64,000 nucleotides of DNA from Pontibacter russatus (GTDB lineage: Bacteria > Bacteroidota > Bacteroidia > Cytophagales > Hymenobacteraceae): NCBI RefSeq assembly GCF_009931655.1, contig NZ_CP047984.1, positions 2,435,001-2,499,000 on the forward strand, written 5' to 3'. The notes under the pieces were generated by a model that ran no database searches, was not told the DNA's origin, and was given only the letters and a program-made list of their open reading frames with translations. Of this stretch, positions 55,221 through 62,202 are shown in pieces; position 1 is the first letter of the stretch; each line of letters starts with the position of its first letter. Position numbers and translations under genes: made by a program.

Positions 55221-56126
55221 ATGTCATTACTATTTAACGATTTCAGGAGCTGGGAAAAACACTGCGCCGAAACAGGCCAGCCGCTGTACCAGCCCGTGCT
55301 GGCATACGAAATTGAACAGAAAGGCCGCACCGAGGATTATATCTGGGAGAACATCGCAAAGGCCTACGATGTGATGACGGATGCCGTGCAGACCGGCCTC
55401 ACCGAAAACATGCAGAGCCGCTCGGGCATGGTGAACAACAGCGCCAAGAAGGTGGCAAAATCCTCTGTCACGGTGCTGTCGCCGGAGTTTCAGATGCTGG
55501 TGTCTCGGGCGCTGGGGGCCAAGGAGGTGAACTCGTGCATGGGCCGCGTGGTGGCGGCCCCGACGGCGGGTGCCTCGGGCATATTGCCCGGCACCCTCAC
55601 CACGCTGCAGGAACTACATGGCCTGGACGATAGGAAGATACACGAAGGCTTGCTGGTAGCGGCGGGCATCGCGCTGATCATTGAGCAGAACGCCTCGCTG
55701 GCCGGTGCCGTGGGCGGCTGTCAGGCCGAGACCGGCAGCGCGGCGGCGATGGCGGCCGGTGCCATCGTTTACTGCCTGGGCGGTTCTGTGGACCAGGTGT
55801 TCACGGCAGTGGCCATTACCATCCAGTGCATGCTTGGCCTCATCTGCGACCCGGTGGCGGGGCTGGTGGAGGTGCCCTGTATTGTGCGCAACGCCAGTGC
55901 GGCTGCCATCGCCTTTTCGTCGGCACAAATGGCCATCGCTGGCGTCAACGCTGTTATCCCGGTTGACCAGTGCGTGGCCGCCCTCGGCGAGGTTGGCGAG
56001 AGCATGGAGCGCAAGTACAAAGAGACAGCCGAAGGCGGGCTGGCCAACACGCCAAGGGCGCGCGAGATAGAGAACTTTGTGCTGGTGCAGGATGTGGAGA
56101 TCCTTCCGGACGAAGACGCGGAATAG
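55221..56126 (+). CDS. sdaAA: L-serine ammonia-lyase, iron-sulfur dependent, alpha subunit
   Basis: A 301-residue enzyme converting L-serine to pyruvate and ammonia with a 4Fe-4S cluster. The three cluster cysteines are seen in EVNSCMGRVVAAPTAGASG, AVGGCQAETGS and GLICDPVAGLVEVPCI. The alpha-only length implies a separate beta subunit (SdaAB), which is not adjacent. The frame stays open upstream to 55149, but those 24 residues lack family resemblance, so the ATG at 55221 (MSLLFNDFRSWEKHC) is used. Together with GcvP, the window encodes two steps of glycine/serine breakdown. Two hairpins follow. Confidence 0.94.
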   Translation: MSLLFNDFRSWEKHCAETGQPLYQPVLAYEIEQKGRTEDYIWENIAKAYDVMTDAVQTGLTENMQSRSGMVNNSAKKVAKSSVTVLSPEFQMLVSRALGAKEVNSCMGRVVAAPTAGASGILPGTLTTLQELHGLDDRKIHEGLLVAAGIALIIEQNASLAGAVGGCQAETGSAAAMAAGAIVYCLGGSVDQVFTAVAITIQCMLGLICDPVAGLVEVPCIVRNASAAAIAFSSAQMAIAGVNAVIPVDQCVAALGEVGESMERKYKETAEGGLANTPRAREIENFVLVQDVEILPDEDAE

Positions 56127-56138
56127 GCACAGGCTATG

Positions 56139-56179
56139 TATGAATGGCAGGAAACTACAGCAGTTTCCTGCCATTCATA
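56139..56179 (+). terminator. Hairpin after the serine dehydratase gene
   Basis: An 18-bp perfect stem (56139-56156 with 56162-56179, core ATGGCAGGAAACT) with 5-base loop, 12 bases after the stop. Weak T run, but strong stem. Confidence 0.8.
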
Positions 56180-56226
56180 AATAGGCGAACTCCCGCAATT
56201 TGTATTTGTGAAGTGATCTCCACACT

Positions 56227-56275
56227 AAACAGCTTCTGCATATATGATGTGCATTTATATATGCAGAAGCTGTTT
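56227..56275 (+). terminator. Second hairpin upstream of nuoA
   Basis: A 19-bp perfect stem (56227-56245 with 56257-56275; AAACAGCTTCTGCATATAT) with an 11-base loop, followed by TTTCC. It insulates nuoA from upstream transcription or is a regulatory structure. Confidence 0.7.
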
Positions 56276-56378
56276 TCCCATACTGCGATACACGCTTTGG
56301 TTCAGGCGCGGGGCATATATAACCGCTGCCCCGCTCTGCTCCAAAGCGCCGGAGGCAGACAATCCCGCGTTTTTGTTG

Positions 56379-56386
56379 TAAATTTG
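56379..56386 (+). promoter_or_regulatory. -7 element of nuoA
   Basis: TAAATTTG fits TAnnTTTG, 17 bases before the nuoA ATG at 56404. No -33 TTTG at the expected distance. Confidence 0.55.
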
Positions 56387-56403
56387 CCTAAACAGCTGCA
56401 GCT

Positions 56404-56928
56404 ATGGCAGAAAACTACATATCTGACTTCGGAACCATCCTGCTCTTCCTGATCGGGAGTGCCATCTTCGTGATGGTAGGCCTGCTCACGAGCAGGCTGA
56501 TTCGCCCGAATAGGCCCAACCCGGAGAAGCTGACCACCTACGAGAGCGGCGAGGAACCGATTGGCAATGCCTGGGTGCAGTTCAACCCGCGGTTTTATGT
56601 GGTGGCGCTCATCTTTATTATTTTTGATGCGGAGCTGGCGTTCCTGTTTCCGTGGGCTACCGTGTTCGGCCGCCGCGATTTAATAGAAGCCACCAACGGG
56701 GCCTGGGGCTGGTTCTCGCTCATCGAGATGTTCATCTTCATCGGCATCCTGGTGCTGGGCCTCGCCTACGCCTGGGCCAAAGGCCACCTCGACTGGATAA
56801 AGCCGCAGCCGGTCATCCCCCAAAGCCGCTCCAGAATCCCGATGGATATATACCAGCGCGTAAACGAGCGGCAATATGGCCCGAACAAAAAGGCACCGAG
56901 TGAGGAACAGAAGGCATTGGATTTATAA
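56404..56928 (+). CDS. nuoA: NADH-quinone oxidoreductase subunit A
   Basis: A membrane subunit of complex I. The 174-residue protein has three transmembrane segments (about 10-32, 62-84, 90-118) and the conserved loop [22 protein letters not shown], then [19 protein letters not shown]. The hydrophilic C-terminal tail (about 130-174) is longer than in E. coli NuoA, as in other Bacteroidota. First gene of the local nuo set; the nuoB start is 160 bases downstream with a repeat between them. Confidence 0.95.
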   Translation: MAENYISDFGTILLFLIGSAIFVMVGLLTSRLIRPNRPNPEKLTTYESGEEPIGNAWVQFNPRFYVVALIFIIFDAELAFLFPWATVFGRRDLIEATNGAWGWFSLIEMFIFIGILVLGLAYAWAKGHLDWIKPQPVIPQSRSRIPMDIYQRVNERQYGPNKKAPSEEQKALDL

Positions 56929-56940
56929 TAACATAAAATG

Positions 56941-57008
56941 TTATCTCGACCAGGGGGAGAGATCTGTTCACAGACCGTTTAGATTTCTCGCAAAGGCTCG
57001 AAATGACA
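56941..57008. repeat. Dispersed TGTCATTTCGAG-type repeat between nuoA and nuoB
   Basis: On the minus strand this reads TGTCATTTCGAGCC (57008-56995), then CGAGAAATCT (56990-56981), ending near GGTCGAGATAA (56951-56941). It resembles the short TGTCATT-ended repeats common in this group and the inner ends of the element at 20511-20662. Confidence 0.5.
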
Positions 57009-57088
57009 GAAAGTTTCTCAATTAGAAATCTTGAGGGTTGCGTTTGGCTCGACACTCTGACGAAAATCATATATAAACATCACCCGAT

Positions 57089-57640
57089 ATGGAAGCAAAG
57101 ACCGGAGAAGGCGGCATTGTCATCACGAAGCTGGACGACCTGTTGAACTGGGCGCGCCTGACCTCGCTGTTCCCGATGGGATTCGGCCTGGCCTGCTGTG
57201 CCATCGAGATGATGGGCGCCTATGCCTCCGCCTACGACCTGGACCGGTTCGGCATCATCCCGCGTGCCTCGCCGCGCCAGTCGGATGTGATGATTGTGGC
57301 CGGCACCGTTACCTTTAAAATGGCCGACCGCGTGCGCCGCCTCTACGAGCAGATGCCGGAGCCGCGCTACGTCATTTCGATGGGCTCCTGCTCCAACTGC
57401 GGCGGACCTTACTGGGAGCACGGCTACCATGTGGTGAAAGGCGTGGACCGCATTATCCCGGTAGATGTATATGTGCCCGGATGCCCGCCAAGGCCAGAGG
57501 CGCTGATTGGCGGTTTTCTGCAGTTGCAGGAAATCATCCGGAAAGAGACCATCCGGGCGCCCAGAGCCGTGCAGCAAATCATGGCCAGGCGCGCGCAGCA
57601 GGGCCAGCCCGTCGCCGATGCCGATAAGCATACTGCTTAA
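57089..57640 (+). CDS. nuoB: NADH-quinone oxidoreductase subunit B
   Basis: A peripheral-arm subunit that holds the terminal cluster N2, passing electrons to quinone. The 183-residue protein contains the cluster cysteines: adjacent Cys-Cys in [10 protein letters not shown], one in [11 protein letters not shown] and one in [10 protein letters not shown]. The start [18 protein letters not shown] is typical. Next gene is nuoC after a 41-base gap carrying a dispersed repeat. Confidence 0.97.
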   Translation: MEAKTGEGGIVITKLDDLLNWARLTSLFPMGFGLACCAIEMMGAYASAYDLDRFGIIPRASPRQSDVMIVAGTVTFKMADRVRRLYEQMPEPRYVISMGSCSNCGGPYWEHGYHVVKGVDRIIPVDVYVPGCPPRPEALIGGFLQLQEIIRKETIRAPRAVQQIMARRAQQGQPVADADKHTA

Positions 57641-57657
57641 TTCATCAGTATTCAGTA

Positions 57658-57674
57658 TTCAGTTATTCAAAATT
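57658..57674. repeat. Dispersed TTCAGTTATTCAAAATT repeat before nuoC
   Basis: Identical over 17 bases, in inverted orientation, to 38279-38295. It is preceded by CAGTATTCAGTATTC, and lies just before the nuoC start. Confidence 0.6.
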
Positions 57675-57681
57675 AGAAGCG

Positions 57682-58278
57682 GTGTCTTTCGAAGAGCTAA
57701 AAGCCCTGATAGGCGATATATTCGGTGCGGAGGTGATTGTAGCGGAGAATACGGACAAGCTGCAACCCTACCTAGTGCTGCAGACGGAGCGCCTGGCGGA
57801 AGTGTGCCTCGCCCTGCACGACCACGAGCAGACCTACTTCGATTTCCTCTCCTGCATCACTGGCATCGACAACGGCCCGGAGGCGGGTACCATGGAGGTA
57901 GCCTACAACCTCTACTCCATCCCCTACGACCACCACCTGATGCTGAAGGTAATAGTGGAACGCAACAACACGCCAGAGCAACCCATCCCAGCCGTTCCGA
58001 CCGTCAGCCATATATGGCGCACCGCCGACTGGCACGAGCGCGAGGTGTTCGACATGGTGGGCATCTACTTCACGGACCACCCGGACATGCGCCGCATCCT
58101 CTGCGCCGCCGACTGGGAAGGCCACCCGCTCCGCCGGGATTACAAACTGCAGGATTACTACCACGGCATCAAAGTGCCCTACGACAACCACAACGAGAAC
58201 AGCGGCTTCCGCGGAGAGCCACAGCAACTCACAGGCACGCCCACGCCTTTTTCCGATAAGCGCGAGAAACCGGAGTAG
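57682..58278 (+). CDS. nuoC: NADH-quinone oxidoreductase subunit C
   Basis: A peripheral-arm subunit without cofactors, 198 residues. The core HIWRTADWHEREVFDMVGI and HPDMRRILCAADWEGHPLRRDY is the NuoC/30-kDa signature. The start is GTG at 57682, giving MSFEELKALIGDIFG, because no ATG fits and the gap to nuoB is only 41 bases. In many bacteria nuoC is followed directly by or fused to nuoD; here nuoD is 3.9 kb away beyond genes on the opposite strand. Confidence 0.95.
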   Translation: MSFEELKALIGDIFGAEVIVAENTDKLQPYLVLQTERLAEVCLALHDHEQTYFDFLSCITGIDNGPEAGTMEVAYNLYSIPYDHHLMLKVIVERNNTPEQPIPAVPTVSHIWRTADWHEREVFDMVGIYFTDHPDMRRILCAADWEGHPLRRDYKLQDYYHGIKVPYDNHNENSGFRGEPQQLTGTPTPFSDKREKPE

Positions 58279-58329
58279 GTTATATATGCTTTTGGCTTAG
58301 TATAAACTGACTTGGTATATAGAACCGGG

Positions 58330-58734
58330 TCAAAATACAGTACCGGGTCCAACCACCCCTGCCCCTCCTTGTCCAAGGAGGGTAGTTTTACTACTGCTGA
58401 TTTCCTGTAGCACGGCATCCAGGTTTTGAAATACCTCCTTATTCTCAAATCGGATAACTCTGATTCCCAATTCTTGTAGCGCTTTATCCCGTTCTGTATC
58501 CACCTGTTCAGCAACTATATGCTCGTGAACTTGTCCATCCAACTCAATTGCCAATTTTTCGGAAGGACAGTAGAAGTCAAGGATATAATTGCCTACGCTG
58601 TGTTGCCTTCTGAACTTACGGCCGCTCAATTGCCCAGCCTTCAGATATTTCCACAACTCAGCCTCAGCAGGCGTTAAGTTACTTCTAAACTCTTGACGAT
58701 TTTCCTTCAGATACTTCCTGTTATGCAGCGTCAT
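58330..58734 (-). CDS. DUF559 endonuclease-domain protein whose C terminus is encoded by a palindromic repeat
   Basis: A 134-residue protein of the DUF559 family, a Vsr-like/PD-(D/E)xK fold. It begins MTLHNRKYLKENRQEFRSN and has the family core LTPAEAELWKYLKAGQL, GRKFRRQHSVGNYILDFYCP and LAIELDGQVHE, the last two giving Asp and Glu-x-Asp as probable metal ligands. The final 17 residues (TLLGQGGAGVVGPGTVF) are translated from a broken copy of the palindrome at 53788. The gene is on the strand opposite to nuoC and nuoD. Activity has not been shown for most of the family. Possible link with repeat mobility is discussed in the findings. Confidence 0.85.
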   Translation of the reverse strand: MTLHNRKYLKENRQEFRSNLTPAEAELWKYLKAGQLSGRKFRRQHSVGNYILDFYCPSEKLAIELDGQVHEHIVAEQVDTERDKALQELGIRVIRFENKEVFQNLDAVLQEISSSKTTLLGQGGAGVVGPGTVF

Positions 58735-58831
58735 TATAGCATAGATTTTGATAAAGTATAGTAAACGAAGGCACGCAGCATTAGGAGTAGCAGACTCCCC
58801 TCCTTGGACAAGGAGGGGCAGGGGTGGTTGG
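58349..58831. mobile_element. Candidate palindrome-bounded element carrying the DUF559 gene
   Basis: Left boundary: a full left arm (58349-58371) followed by TC and a truncated right arm ending about 58382. Right boundary: a truncated left arm from about 58797, GA, and a full right arm (58809-58831). Together they are one intact 48-bp palindrome opened near its centre, with about 415 bases holding the DUF559 gene in between. The outer 23-base arms are identical to those at 53788-53835. Confidence 0.6.
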
Positions 58832-58873
58832 ATACAGTCGGCCTCGGAACCACACTAATTTCCTATATAAACA

Positions 58874-58907
58874 GCAAGGCTGCCAGTTATATATCTGGCA
58901 GCCTTGC
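58874..58907 (-). terminator. Terminator after the SPFH gene
   Basis: A 13-bp perfect stem (58874-58886 with 58895-58907, GCAAGGCTGCCAG) with an 8-base TATATA-containing loop, 23 bases past the SPFH stop. Confidence 0.8.
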
Positions 58908-58929
58908 CTTACTCTAAAGCTATATCTAC

Positions 58930-59724
58930 CTACTCCACGTTCTTGAAAAACGTGGGGGAGTTGCCGTAGAGCGGGGTGCGGCCGTCCCATTTCTCGATGA
59001 ACTGCTGCTGGATGAGCAGGGGCGTGAGCGTGCGCTGGCGCAGTTCGTTGGCCCGGGCCTCGGCCTCGGCTTCCACTATCTTTTTGCGGGCCTGCGCCTC
59101 GGCCACCTTCAGTTCGTTCTCTACCTGCATGGCCTGCTGCACGGCCTTGTTCTTCAGGTTCACGGCCTGCACAATCACGTCGGGGTACTGCAGGCCGCTC
59201 GTCATCTGCTCCAGCTCAAAGCCTTCTTTTCTCAGGGCATCACCGAGCGCCGCCTGCACCTTGTCTTCAAACGACTGGCGGTTGGAGATGATGCTGTCGG
59301 TGCTGTACTGGTTAAACTGGATGCGGAAGGCGTCGCGGGTGTAGTTGTACAGCGTGGTTTCGGTGATCTGGCCTATCTCCTTGCGGTATTTGCTGAAGAT
59401 GCGGGGGCTCTCGCCGGGCATCACCCGGAACGAGATCGTGGGGTCGACGGTGAAAACGGAGCCGTCTTTGGCGTTCACCGAAAAAGGATTGTAGTCCACG
59501 GTTTGCACGTACGTCGGAAACTCGAACACCTCCTCGGTGAGCGGGTTGTACCACACGCGCCCCGTTACCAGCGACACGTCCTGCACGCCTTTTTCGGAGC
59601 CATATAGTTTCACGAGGATGCCTTCGTGCCCGGCGTCGATGCGGGTGCAGGAGGTCATGGCGGTAACGGAGAACAGAAACAGGAGGACGACAATCGCGGT
59701 CCAGGTAAAAATTCGGGTGTTCAT
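58930..59724 (-). CDS. SPFH/prohibitin-family lipoprotein or membrane protein
   Basis: A 264-residue protein. The N terminus has a hydrophobic segment (about 7-24) ending TAMTSC, which could be a lipobox with C26, followed by the Band 7/SPFH domain (about 30-200; INAGHEG-like RIDAGHEGILVKLYG, YRKEIGQITETTLYNYTRDAFR). The coiled-coil-like end is rich in Ala/Glu (VENELKVAEAQARKKIVEAE). Such proteins form oligomers on membranes; function unknown here. It starts one base inside the stop of the preceding small membrane gene (TGATG), so the two are translationally coupled. It belongs to the block separating nuoC from nuoD. Confidence 0.87.
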   Translation of the reverse strand: MNTRIFTWTAIVVLLFLFSVTAMTSCTRIDAGHEGILVKLYGSEKGVQDVSLVTGRVWYNPLTEEVFEFPTYVQTVDYNPFSVNAKDGSVFTVDPTISFRVMPGESPRIFSKYRKEIGQITETTLYNYTRDAFRIQFNQYSTDSIISNRQSFEDKVQAALGDALRKEGFELEQMTSGLQYPDVIVQAVNLKNKAVQQAMQVENELKVAEAQARKKIVEAEAEARANELRQRTLTPLLIQQQFIEKWDGRTPLYGNSPTFFKNVE

Positions 59725-59912
59725 CAGGCGTCGAGCTTAGAAAGGGAATAGCGAATAATAAAGAAATTAACAACAGCAAGCAAGGCCAGCAACAACAGCC
59801 CCATCATCACGGCGGTGTCAGAAGGCTTCCGGAGGAGCGCAGCCACCTCGGTGAAGGCAAATATGTCAGCCAAAAGCAGCAGGCCCAGCAGGAGGATGTA
59901 TGGGAATCTCAT
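59724..59912 (-). CDS. Small two-helix membrane protein coupled to the SPFH gene
   Basis: A 62-residue protein with two hydrophobic segments (about 4-24 and 36-54) and a short basic end IIRYSLSKLDA. The frame extends to 59963, but MRFPYILLLGLLLLADIF is the more natural start. Its stop overlaps the SPFH start by one base, so the products are probably made together and may interact in the membrane. No family recognised. Confidence 0.6.
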   Translation of the reverse strand: MRFPYILLLGLLLLADIFAFTEVAALLRKPSDTAVMMGLLLLALLAVVNFFIIRYSLSKLDA

Positions 59913-60030
59913 GGGGAGGATAGGGTGTTTAACGGTTGGGGCAAGCAGCATAGCGGATTTCATGGTGTGCCCTATCCGGGCTTCAATTTGCCTACATGTT
60001 TGCGGTGGATGTTGCTTTTTACATTTGAGC

Positions 60031-60390
60031 TTACCCCCTGTTCTCCTTTTCTTTTTGTAGTATTTCCTCCAATTGAATCTTGTTTTTAAGTAGGTGGTCT
60101 TCGGCTATCTCCCATAGAATCTGGGGATCAATTGTATGATATTCGTGCGATGCAAAGTTCCTCAGTCCATACATCTGTCGCCATGGAAGCTCCGGATATT
60201 TAGCCTTGATTTCCTTTGGTACCTGATTGGCCGCTTCTCCAATGATTTCGAAATTCCGGGTGACGGCATCAATCACCATTTCATTCTGCAGGAAGCCCTG
60301 CAGCCCATCTACCGTATCTAAATACCTGACAATTTTACTAATTGCCTCTATCATATCTTCAATAAAGACCAGGTTGTCTCTCTTTCTCAT
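60031..60390 (-). CDS. hepT: HepT-type HEPN RNase toxin (DUF86)
   Basis: A 119-residue HEPN protein with the catalytic motif R77-x4-H82-x-Y84 (RNFASHEYH), as in characterised HepT toxins that cleave RNA. The family pattern IIGEAANQVPKEIKAKYPELPW is intact. The gene start overlaps the end of mntA by four bases (ATGA). The tyrosine of the motif is the residue that MntA-type antitoxins modify with AMP in studied systems. This pair is chromosomal and complete, within the block between nuoC and nuoD; it could serve stability of that block or defence. Confidence 0.93.
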   Translation of the reverse strand: MRKRDNLVFIEDMIEAISKIVRYLDTVDGLQGFLQNEMVIDAVTRNFEIIGEAANQVPKEIKAKYPELPWRQMYGLRNFASHEYHTIDPQILWEIAEDHLLKNKIQLEEILQKEKENRG

Positions 60391-60677
60391 ATATACTTAA
60401 CCTGCTGCATGATAGCTGGCTTCCATTGCTTTTTAAGAGACCTTTCAGTTACTAAGTCAATCTTTCTCCCAACCACGGCTTCCAGGTAATCTTTTAAATC
60501 GAAGAACTTCCATCCGATTTTTCTATTAAAAGCAACGATAACATCCAAATCAGATTCATCCCTATAGTCGCCGTTGGCAAACGACCCAAAATACCCTATC
60601 TGCTCAATGCCGTACTCGTCTCTTAAATACGGCTTTACTGCTCTGATTTTAGCTTCTATATCTTCCGGAGTTTCCAT
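60387..60677 (-). CDS. mntA: MntA-type minimal nucleotidyltransferase antitoxin
   Basis: A 96-residue nucleotidyltransferase with the motif GSF...DLD: G31-S32, then ten residues, then D43-x-D45 (GSFANGDYRDESDLDV), the metal-binding pattern. In studied systems MntA adenylylates HepT and neutralises it. It lies directly upstream of hepT with a four-base overlap. Nothing suggests damage. No dedicated promoter box of the TAnnTTTG type was seen upstream. Confidence 0.93.
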   Translation of the reverse strand: METPEDIEAKIRAVKPYLRDEYGIEQIGYFGSFANGDYRDESDLDVIVAFNRKIGWKFFDLKDYLEAVVGRKIDLVTERSLKKQWKPAIMQQVKYI

Positions 60678-60767
60678 ACTTTAAAAAAAACACATTCTCT
60701 TTTGATTCAACGTAAGATTAACGGCCCGGCTATGGTGCGTTTATGGGGCTGAGTTATTTTTTTAGAC

Positions 60768-61301
60768 TTAATACTTTTCAAGCTCAGCTTTGAGTTTTCC
60801 TTTAATAAAGAAGTTAGGAACTGTAGCCTTTATCAAATCTTTTACCAGCTTGTTTTGGTCAGTATCATTTGATTGTAAATATTGAAGTCCTGGCCAAGTA
60901 TTGGAGTGTACAGCAAAGATTCCAAGCTGAGGGCTATAGTAGTGAATGACTTCGCCATCCAGTATACCTTTATTTTGTACATACTTGGTTACCATCAATT
61001 CATTACCATTGAGAATTAAGGTTGTATCCATGATAGGAAGCAAGAGCCCATCCTGGTAGGAGCTAACAGTAAAGGAGCTATCTCGATTCTTATGCAGAAT
61101 GTAGTAGTTCAACGTGTCCCATTGGGCATAATATGAAAGTATAGAAGTATCTTTCTTCTCTTGTCTATCAAATCTGGAAATCTGGTTTATTTTATCATCC
61201 TTTAGGGTTACCCAATAATACTTTGTCTCTTGCTCTTTCTTGGTACAAGAGAGGGAAATGCCCCATAGAAGGATTAATAAACCAAGGATTTCTTTTTTCA
61301 T
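60768..61301 (-). CDS. Hypothetical lipoprotein in a possible gene cassette
   Basis: A 177-residue protein with signal MKKEILGLLILLWGISLSC, where C19 is the lipobox cysteine. The mature part is rich in Tyr, Asn and Ser, ending KLKAELEKY, with no recognised family. Base composition is AT-richer than the nuo genes. The start is only 14 bases after the GTTGGGC end of the attC-like site at 61315-61383, the short leader usual in integron cassettes. A degenerate inverted structure follows it (near 60705-60756). Confidence 0.65.
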   Translation of the reverse strand: MKKEILGLLILLWGISLSCTKKEQETKYYWVTLKDDKINQISRFDRQEKKDTSILSYYAQWDTLNYYILHKNRDSSFTVSSYQDGLLLPIMDTTLILNGNELMVTKYVQNKGILDGEVIHYYSPQLGIFAVHSNTWPGLQYLQSNDTDQNKLVKDLIKATVPNFFIKGKLKAELEKY

Positions 61302-61314
61302 TTATTACAATTTA

Positions 61315-61383
61315 GCCCAACGGCCTCGCCTAATAAGGTGTGCGAGGCGGAGCCGAATCATAACTTATTAGGCTGTGTTAGGT
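61315..61383 (-). repeat. Integron attC-like site
   Basis: Read on the minus strand: R-box ACCTAAC (61383-61377, fits RYYYAAC), 3-base spacer, GCCTAATAAG (61373-61364), 26-base middle, its exact inverse CTTATTAGGC (61337-61328), 6-base spacer, and GTTGGGC (61321-61315, fits GTTRRRY). The 69-base length, two core boxes and the imperfect overall palindrome are those of an attC site. It lies between two small lipoprotein genes in the same orientation. No integrase gene is in the window. Confidence 0.6.
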
Positions 61384-61473
61384 GGTTTTGTTTTACCTTT
61401 TCAATACTATAATCTTGCTGTCAAAGTTTGCTTTCCATTTTGAAGGACTGGCAAATTACAAGCTTAAAACCTG

Positions 61474-61956
61474 TTAATATTCTGAATACTTACCGTTAAA
61501 CGAACCTTTAGTTACTTCCACAGTTTCTCCCGTAACAGAATTCCTTCCCCTAAAGTAGAAAGTTCCAGCAACCGTTTTCTTGACTCTATCTAATGAAGTA
61601 ATTGTTAACTTTCCCGTATGTGAAGCGTCTGTTTTGAAGTTAATATTATGTTCTCTTGTATAACTGCCACTGCAGCATGTTTGTCCTGCTAGAACATAAT
61701 CACCTACTCCTATCCCTCTTGTGTGGTCAATTACTCCGACTAATACAGAACTTGAACCATTGTAGGCCCCAATCCAAAACTGATTATTGTCATCTAATAA
61801 ATGGAAAGTGAGGGGACTTGATTTAAAATCATTACTCTTAGGCCACCACTTCTTACCATTCACCTCTACACAGAAGGCTTCATTTCTACACAAATTATCC
61901 TTGCTGCAGCTTAACAAAAAAAATAATAATAGGAACACACTTAACTTTGCTTTCAT
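61474..61956 (-). CDS. Hypothetical lipoprotein (DUF6252-like) in a possible gene cassette
   Basis: A 160-residue lipoprotein starting MKAKLSVFLLLFFLLSCSKD (lipobox LLSC, C17). An ATG at 61986 would add ten polar residues before the signal. The body contains FCVEVNGKKWWPKSND near the start, a Cys-Cys pair in LAGQTCCSGSYTREHNINF and later VAGTFYFRGRNSVTGETVEVTKGSFNGKYSEY, a pattern typical of the DUF6252 group. Function unknown. GTTAGGT, a cassette-type core site, lies at 62005-61999 on this strand just upstream, and the attC-like site follows, so gene plus site would be a cassette of about 690 bases. Confidence 0.7.
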   Translation of the reverse strand: MKAKLSVFLLLFFLLSCSKDNLCRNEAFCVEVNGKKWWPKSNDFKSSPLTFHLLDDNNQFWIGAYNGSSSVLVGVIDHTRGIGVGDYVLAGQTCCSGSYTREHNINFKTDASHTGKLTITSLDRVKKTVAGTFYFRGRNSVTGETVEVTKGSFNGKYSEY

Positions 61957-62202
61957 AACGAAGAGTTTATCTTTTTGAGATTTCATAGTTCCAATATCAC
62001 CTAACTACCGTGTAGCAGCAGTTATCCCTTTTAGCCTTCCAAAATAGCAGGATAAACGGAACTGAACTACCGAATATACTATATATAATCTTATATATAA
62101 ACAAGTTGCCACCGTTTATCATCCTAAGCCCGCCTTTTATACAGCCGACAACTTCCCGCTTCATAACTCCCGCATTTTTGCGAACTTTGCATATACCTCA
62201 TC

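Noticed and set aside
58330..58734. DUF559 gene as part of a restriction-modification system
   Set aside because: No methyltransferase gene lies nearby; the repeat context is a better lead.
58349..58831. Insertion sequence with classical transposase
   Set aside because: The only gene is a DUF559 protein without DDE or HUH transposase motifs, and no target duplication is visible.
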